A stretch of 64,000 nt of DNA from Oceanobacillus timonensis (GTDB taxonomy: Bacteria > Bacillota > Bacilli > Bacillales > Amphibacillaceae), in contig NZ_LT800497.1 of assembly GCF_900166635.1 (NCBI RefSeq), positions 3,334,344-3,398,343 on the forward strand, in the 5' to 3' direction. Every line of letters starts with the position of its first letter. The first letter of the stretch is position 1. The position numbers and the translations under genes are program-made. Below are positions 61,519-64,000 of the stretch, in pieces. The notes below the pieces were generated by a model. The model did not search any database. It was not told the origin of the DNA and saw nothing but the letters and a program-made list of their open reading frames with translations.

Positions 61519-62472
61519 CTATCGATTGACATCATCCTGTAAATTAGATTCCATAAATTCCTGTAGTTGCTTTCTAATCGGCAACCCTTCTATATCACCA
61601 TCAACCTGCGTTACTAAAGCCCCCATCGCACAAGCGCGTTTTACCGCATCTTCCCAAACTAATCCGTCTAGCAATCCTGATAACAATCCTGCTGCAAAAC
61701 CATCTCCCGCTCCAACTGGATCAACGACATAAGGAACGGCATAAGCATCTACAAAACCACTTATGTCTTTATTTGCATAGTACGCTCCCTTTTCCCCTAG
61801 TTTGACAACGACTGCTTCAGCTCCAAGATCTCTGCAATATTTACTTATTGCCACTGCATCCGTTGTATCAAATAAAAAATCCCCTTCTGATTTTCCTGGA
61901 AGCACAATATCCGATAAGCCGATGATTCTTTTGATTTGTTCTACGCCCCTCGTTTTATCGAGTAATTTTTTCCTGATATTTGGATCGAAAACAATGGTTA
62001 CTTTTTCTTGCTTTGCCTTATGAAGAAGTGCAAAGACCGCTTCCTCACAAGATTGGCTTAAAGCAGGAGTAATCCCTGTTAAATAGAGATACTTTGTATG
62101 GGAAACATCAATGTTTTCCATATCCTCCGACGTCATTTTGCTGGCAGCGGAGTCTTTTCTATAATAAAAAATCGAACTTGTTTGCGCGTTTGTTTTTTCT
62201 TTTAGGAAAAGACCCGTAGATGCTTCCTTATCTTGCTTGACATACGTGGTATCTACACCTTCTCCTCTTACAGCGCTTACAATTTTTGCACCGAGTTCAT
62301 CATCACCTACCCGGCTGATCCAGCTGGTCTGATGGCCAAGCTTCGCCAGACCTATTAACGTATTCGTTTCTGCACCAGCAATTCTTGCAGAAAAGTCATT
62401 TGCATACCGCAATTGTCCACTTGTCTGTGGAGAAAACAACACCATCGTTTCCCCAATGCTTAAAACATCCAT
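61519..62472 (-). CDS. kdgK: 2-keto-3-deoxy sugar-acid kinase (PfkB family)
   Basis: Phosphorylates 2-keto-3-deoxygluconate/galactonate with ATP. A 317-residue ribokinase-fold kinase: ISVGET-like start (DVLSIGETMVLFSP), ARIAGAETNTLIGLAKLGHQ, and the PfkB signature DPVGAGDGFAAGLLSGLLDG with the catalytic Asp. Start ATG 62472 follows the iclR stop with no gap. Followed 12 bases on by eda. Supplies the substrate of Eda in the De Ley-Doudoroff type pathway. Confidence 0.93.
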   Translation of the reverse strand: MDVLSIGETMVLFSPQTSGQLRYANDFSARIAGAETNTLIGLAKLGHQTSWISRVGDDELGAKIVSAVRGEGVDTTYVKQDKEASTGLFLKEKTNAQTSSIFYYRKDSAASKMTSEDMENIDVSHTKYLYLTGITPALSQSCEEAVFALLHKAKQEKVTIVFDPNIRKKLLDKTRGVEQIKRIIGLSDIVLPGKSEGDFLFDTTDAVAISKYCRDLGAEAVVVKLGEKGAYYANKDISGFVDAYAVPYVVDPVGAGDGFAAGLLSGLLDGLVWEDAVKRACAMGALVTQVDGDIEGLPIRKQLQEFMESNLQDDVNR

Positions 62473-63234
62473 TTATACACCTTCCTTCCTCACATACCCC
62501 AGCTTCGCGGAAATAGCTGCAGCTTTTTGTTGTAAATGTTTCATGATAGTGTCTTTCTGTCTCAGCATTCTTTCCTTGGGTCCGGCCACACTAACCGCTG
62601 CTTGGATAACGCCCTTCATATCAAATATTGGTGCTGCTAAACAGTAAAGACCGTCTTCATTCTCCTCATCATCAATGGCATACCCTTGCTGTTTATATGC
62701 TTGCAGTTTTTTCTCTAATTCTTCTTTGTCTGTAATGGTTTGATCGGTAATCGCTTTCAATTCAACAGTATTTAAATAATTCACCCGGTCAGCTTCATTC
62801 ATAAATGCAAGGTAAGTCTTTCCAAGCCCTGTGCAATATAGCGGCTTCTGCCCGCCTGGATAAGCAGAGGTTTTGATGGAGCGGTTGCTGTCAATCTTCG
62901 CAACATAAACCAATTCTTTATCTGCTAATACTGCCATAAATACTGTCTCTTCTACTAATTCCATTAATACTTTTAAAGATGGATAGCCTAAAGAAGATAT
63001 ATCTAAAGATTCCATTGCTGCATTACCAATCGGAATCAGTTTTGGTCCTAAAGTAAAACGATTTTGCTGATTAACAGATAAGTAGTTTTCATGAAGCAGT
63101 GTTTTAATTAATCCTGACGTACTGCTTTGTGGCAGCTGCAGCGTTTCACTAATTTCTTTAGTGGTCATTCCATCCATATTTGCACTTAATAATTCAAAAA
63201 TCCGTAAAACACGTTCCGCAGACTTTACTGACAT
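62473..63234 (-). CDS. IclR family regulator of the galactonate operon
   Basis: A 253-residue IclR-type repressor: N-terminal winged helix (VKSAERVLRIFELLSANMDG, TTKEISETLQLPQSSTSGLI) and C-terminal effector domain (SAYPGGQKPLYCTGLGKTYL, YAIDDEENEDGLYCLAAPIF). Start ATG 63234 behind GGGGTG. First gene of the operon and cotranscribed with kdgK; relatives regulate 2-keto-3-deoxygluconate or galactonate genes. It is likely to bind the tandem palindromes directly upstream. Confidence 0.93.
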   Translation of the reverse strand: MSVKSAERVLRIFELLSANMDGMTTKEISETLQLPQSSTSGLIKTLLHENYLSVNQQNRFTLGPKLIPIGNAAMESLDISSLGYPSLKVLMELVEETVFMAVLADKELVYVAKIDSNRSIKTSAYPGGQKPLYCTGLGKTYLAFMNEADRVNYLNTVELKAITDQTITDKEELEKKLQAYKQQGYAIDDEENEDGLYCLAAPIFDMKGVIQAAVSVAGPKERMLRQKDTIMKHLQQKAAAISAKLGYVRKEGV

Positions 63235-63246
63235 ATATTCACCCCT

Positions 63247-63281
63247 AATCACATATGTGATTTAAAATCTTGTATATGATT
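63247..63281 (-). promoter_or_regulatory. Tandem IclR operator candidate
   Basis: AATCACATATGTGATT (63247-63262) is a perfect 16-base palindrome. AATCTTGTATATGATT (63266-63281) is a related imperfect copy, 19 bases away, so both lie on nearly the same face of the helix (about two turns). Immediately in front of the iclR start. Operator role is inference. Confidence 0.65.
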
Positions 63282-63352
63282 TTATATTTAAACTTTAACA
63301 CGTCTTTTTTTAAATAACAACTTTGAATATATTTCCATCTGTCATACGAACT

Positions 63353-63395
63353 AAAAAGTGGCTTACTACTTCAAAATGTAGAAAGCCACTTTTTG
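63353..63395 (-). terminator. Strong terminator of the dehydrogenase gene
   Basis: AAAAAGTGGCTT pairs with AAGCCACTTTTT; T-rich ends on both strands. It separates the right-edge dehydrogenase gene from the iclR operon. Confidence 0.88.
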
Positions 63396-63410
63396 TCATT
63401 CTAGTTACTT

Positions 63411-64000
63411 TTATAATTTTCGGGGAAGCACGATGTATTTAGGTTCAACCCCTGTTAGAACATCTGCCACATTCTGAGCTGTTTTGGTTTTTAATTCTTC
63501 CTGCGCCTCAACAGAGTGCCATGCAGCATGCGGGTTAATTAGTACTTGATCCATTTTCAGTAATGGATTATCAGCTGAGATTGGTTCTACTTCGAGTACA
63601 TCCAATCCTGCTCCAGCTATTTCTTTATTATGTAAAGCTTGAATCAAGGCTTTTTCATCAATTAATGCACCTCTGGAAGTATTCACAATAAATGCTTCTT
63701 GTTTCATTAATTTCAATTGTTCTTCACCAATCATATGGTACGTCTCGTCTGTTAACGGTGTATGAACAGAAATAAAATCACTTTGGTGTAATAAATCATC
63801 TAACTCTACCAATTCAACATTGTATGCTCTTGCTACTTCTTCCGATATAAATGGATCATAGGCAATGACCTTCAAACCAAAAGCCTGGCTTTTCTCTGCT
63901 ACTCTTCGTGCGATATTACCAAAACTTAATAATCCCAACACACGGTCTCGCAAGCGAAAAATCGGCAGGCCAGCTTTAAAATCCCACTCTCCACCTTTTA
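63411..64000 (-). CDS. 2-hydroxyacid dehydrogenase, CtBP-like, 5' end cut
   Basis: The frame is open to the right edge; about 196 codons of the C-terminal part are seen. NAD-binding domain with LGLLSFGNIARRVAEKSQAF and, later, VNTSRGALIDEKALIQAL (catalytic Arg), AGLDVLEVEPIS (Glu) and NPHAAWHSVEAQEE (catalytic His). It resembles C-terminal-binding-protein-like D-2-hydroxyacid dehydrogenases. The usual G-x-G-x2-G is changed (LSFGNIA), so only the second Gly is kept. The tail is LTGVEPKYIVLPRKL. Substrate unknown; next to a sugar-acid operon, a glyoxylate or keto-acid substrate is plausible. Confidence 0.88.
   Translation of the reverse strand, partial: KGGEWDFKAGLPIFRLRDRVLGLLSFGNIARRVAEKSQAFGLKVIAYDPFISEEVARAYNVELVELDDLLHQSDFISVHTPLTDETYHMIGEEQLKLMKQEAFIVNTSRGALIDEKALIQALHNKEIAGAGLDVLEVEPISADNPLLKMDQVLINPHAAWHSVEAQEELKTKTAQNVADVLTGVEPKYIVLPRKL

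Noticed and set aside
1..64000. tRNA, rRNA, T-box and common riboswitch signals
   Set aside because: I looked for cloverleaf, T-box and well-known aptamer motifs by eye and found none that I could defend; a covariance-model scan would settle it.

Overview
This is an AT-rich window from an endospore-forming Bacillota, most like a Bacillaceae genus such as Oceanobacillus or Virgibacillus; the genus is an inference from gene content. Evidence for spore formation is a gerA-gerB-gerC germinant-receptor operon, a Tlp small spore protein, and several DUF3231 and CBO0543 family genes. Ribosome binding sites are strong GGAGG types, TTG and GTG starts occur, and intrinsic terminators are plentiful. I saw no tRNA, rRNA or CRISPR array.

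Layout. 1-1.8 kb: dTDP-sugar genes rfbA and rfbB (rfbB runs off the left edge). 2.2-4.9 kb: a conserved hypothetical, then an MFS transporter divergent from a LysR regulator with palindromes between them. 5.1-11.4 kb: one leftward nitrite operon, nirB-nirD-nasF(cobA/hemD)-sirB-sirC-nirC, which makes siroheme and takes up and reduces nitrite; two Rex/Fnr-type palindromes sit in front of it. 11.7-17.1 kb: an accessory region with an Ltp-domain membrane protein, a GrpB pseudogene, and a run of immunity genes (two SUKH/SMI1, one Imm30, one amber-interrupted candidate) interleaved with orphan 3' ends of polymorphic toxins. 17.05-20.29 kb: a four-gene transposon (DUF6431, DDE transposase, AAA ATPase, DUF5348) with 20-bp terminal inverted repeats that truncates one immunity gene.

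20.7-29.7 kb: a small lipoprotein, tlp, a broken Asp/Glu racemase, a small zinc-ribbon protein, a large catalase, an amidase with a small partner, a nucleotidyltransferase and an APH(6)-like kinase. 29.8-33.3 kb: gene-poor, with two kinds of dispersed repeat, a DUF2512 gene, a DUF3231 gene and a frameshifted exported protein. 33.4-39.0 kb: leftward gerA-gerB-gerC, a 57-residue membrane protein and a YerD-like FMN protein. 39.2-45.5 kb: a rightward cluster of duplicated, uncharacterised genes (two DUF3231, two CBO0543, three copies of a P-G-F/L-G/A membrane module, plus small proteins), the best candidate here for an undescribed spore-related system.

45.7-51.2 kb: an AbgB-like M20 amidohydrolase, an intact ISL3-family IS with an 8-bp target duplication, a DUF3100 two-gene transporter, a decayed second M20 gene and a MurR/RpiR regulator. 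51.8-58.1 kb: MmgE/PrpD protein with a GltS-like symporter, DUF1801 and PhnB-like proteins, an MFS exporter and a Cys-type cytidine deaminase. 58.3-63.2 kb: a galactonate operon, iclR-kdgK-eda-dgoD-gntP, with tandem palindromic operators in front of iclR. A CtBP-like 2-hydroxyacid dehydrogenase runs off the right edge.
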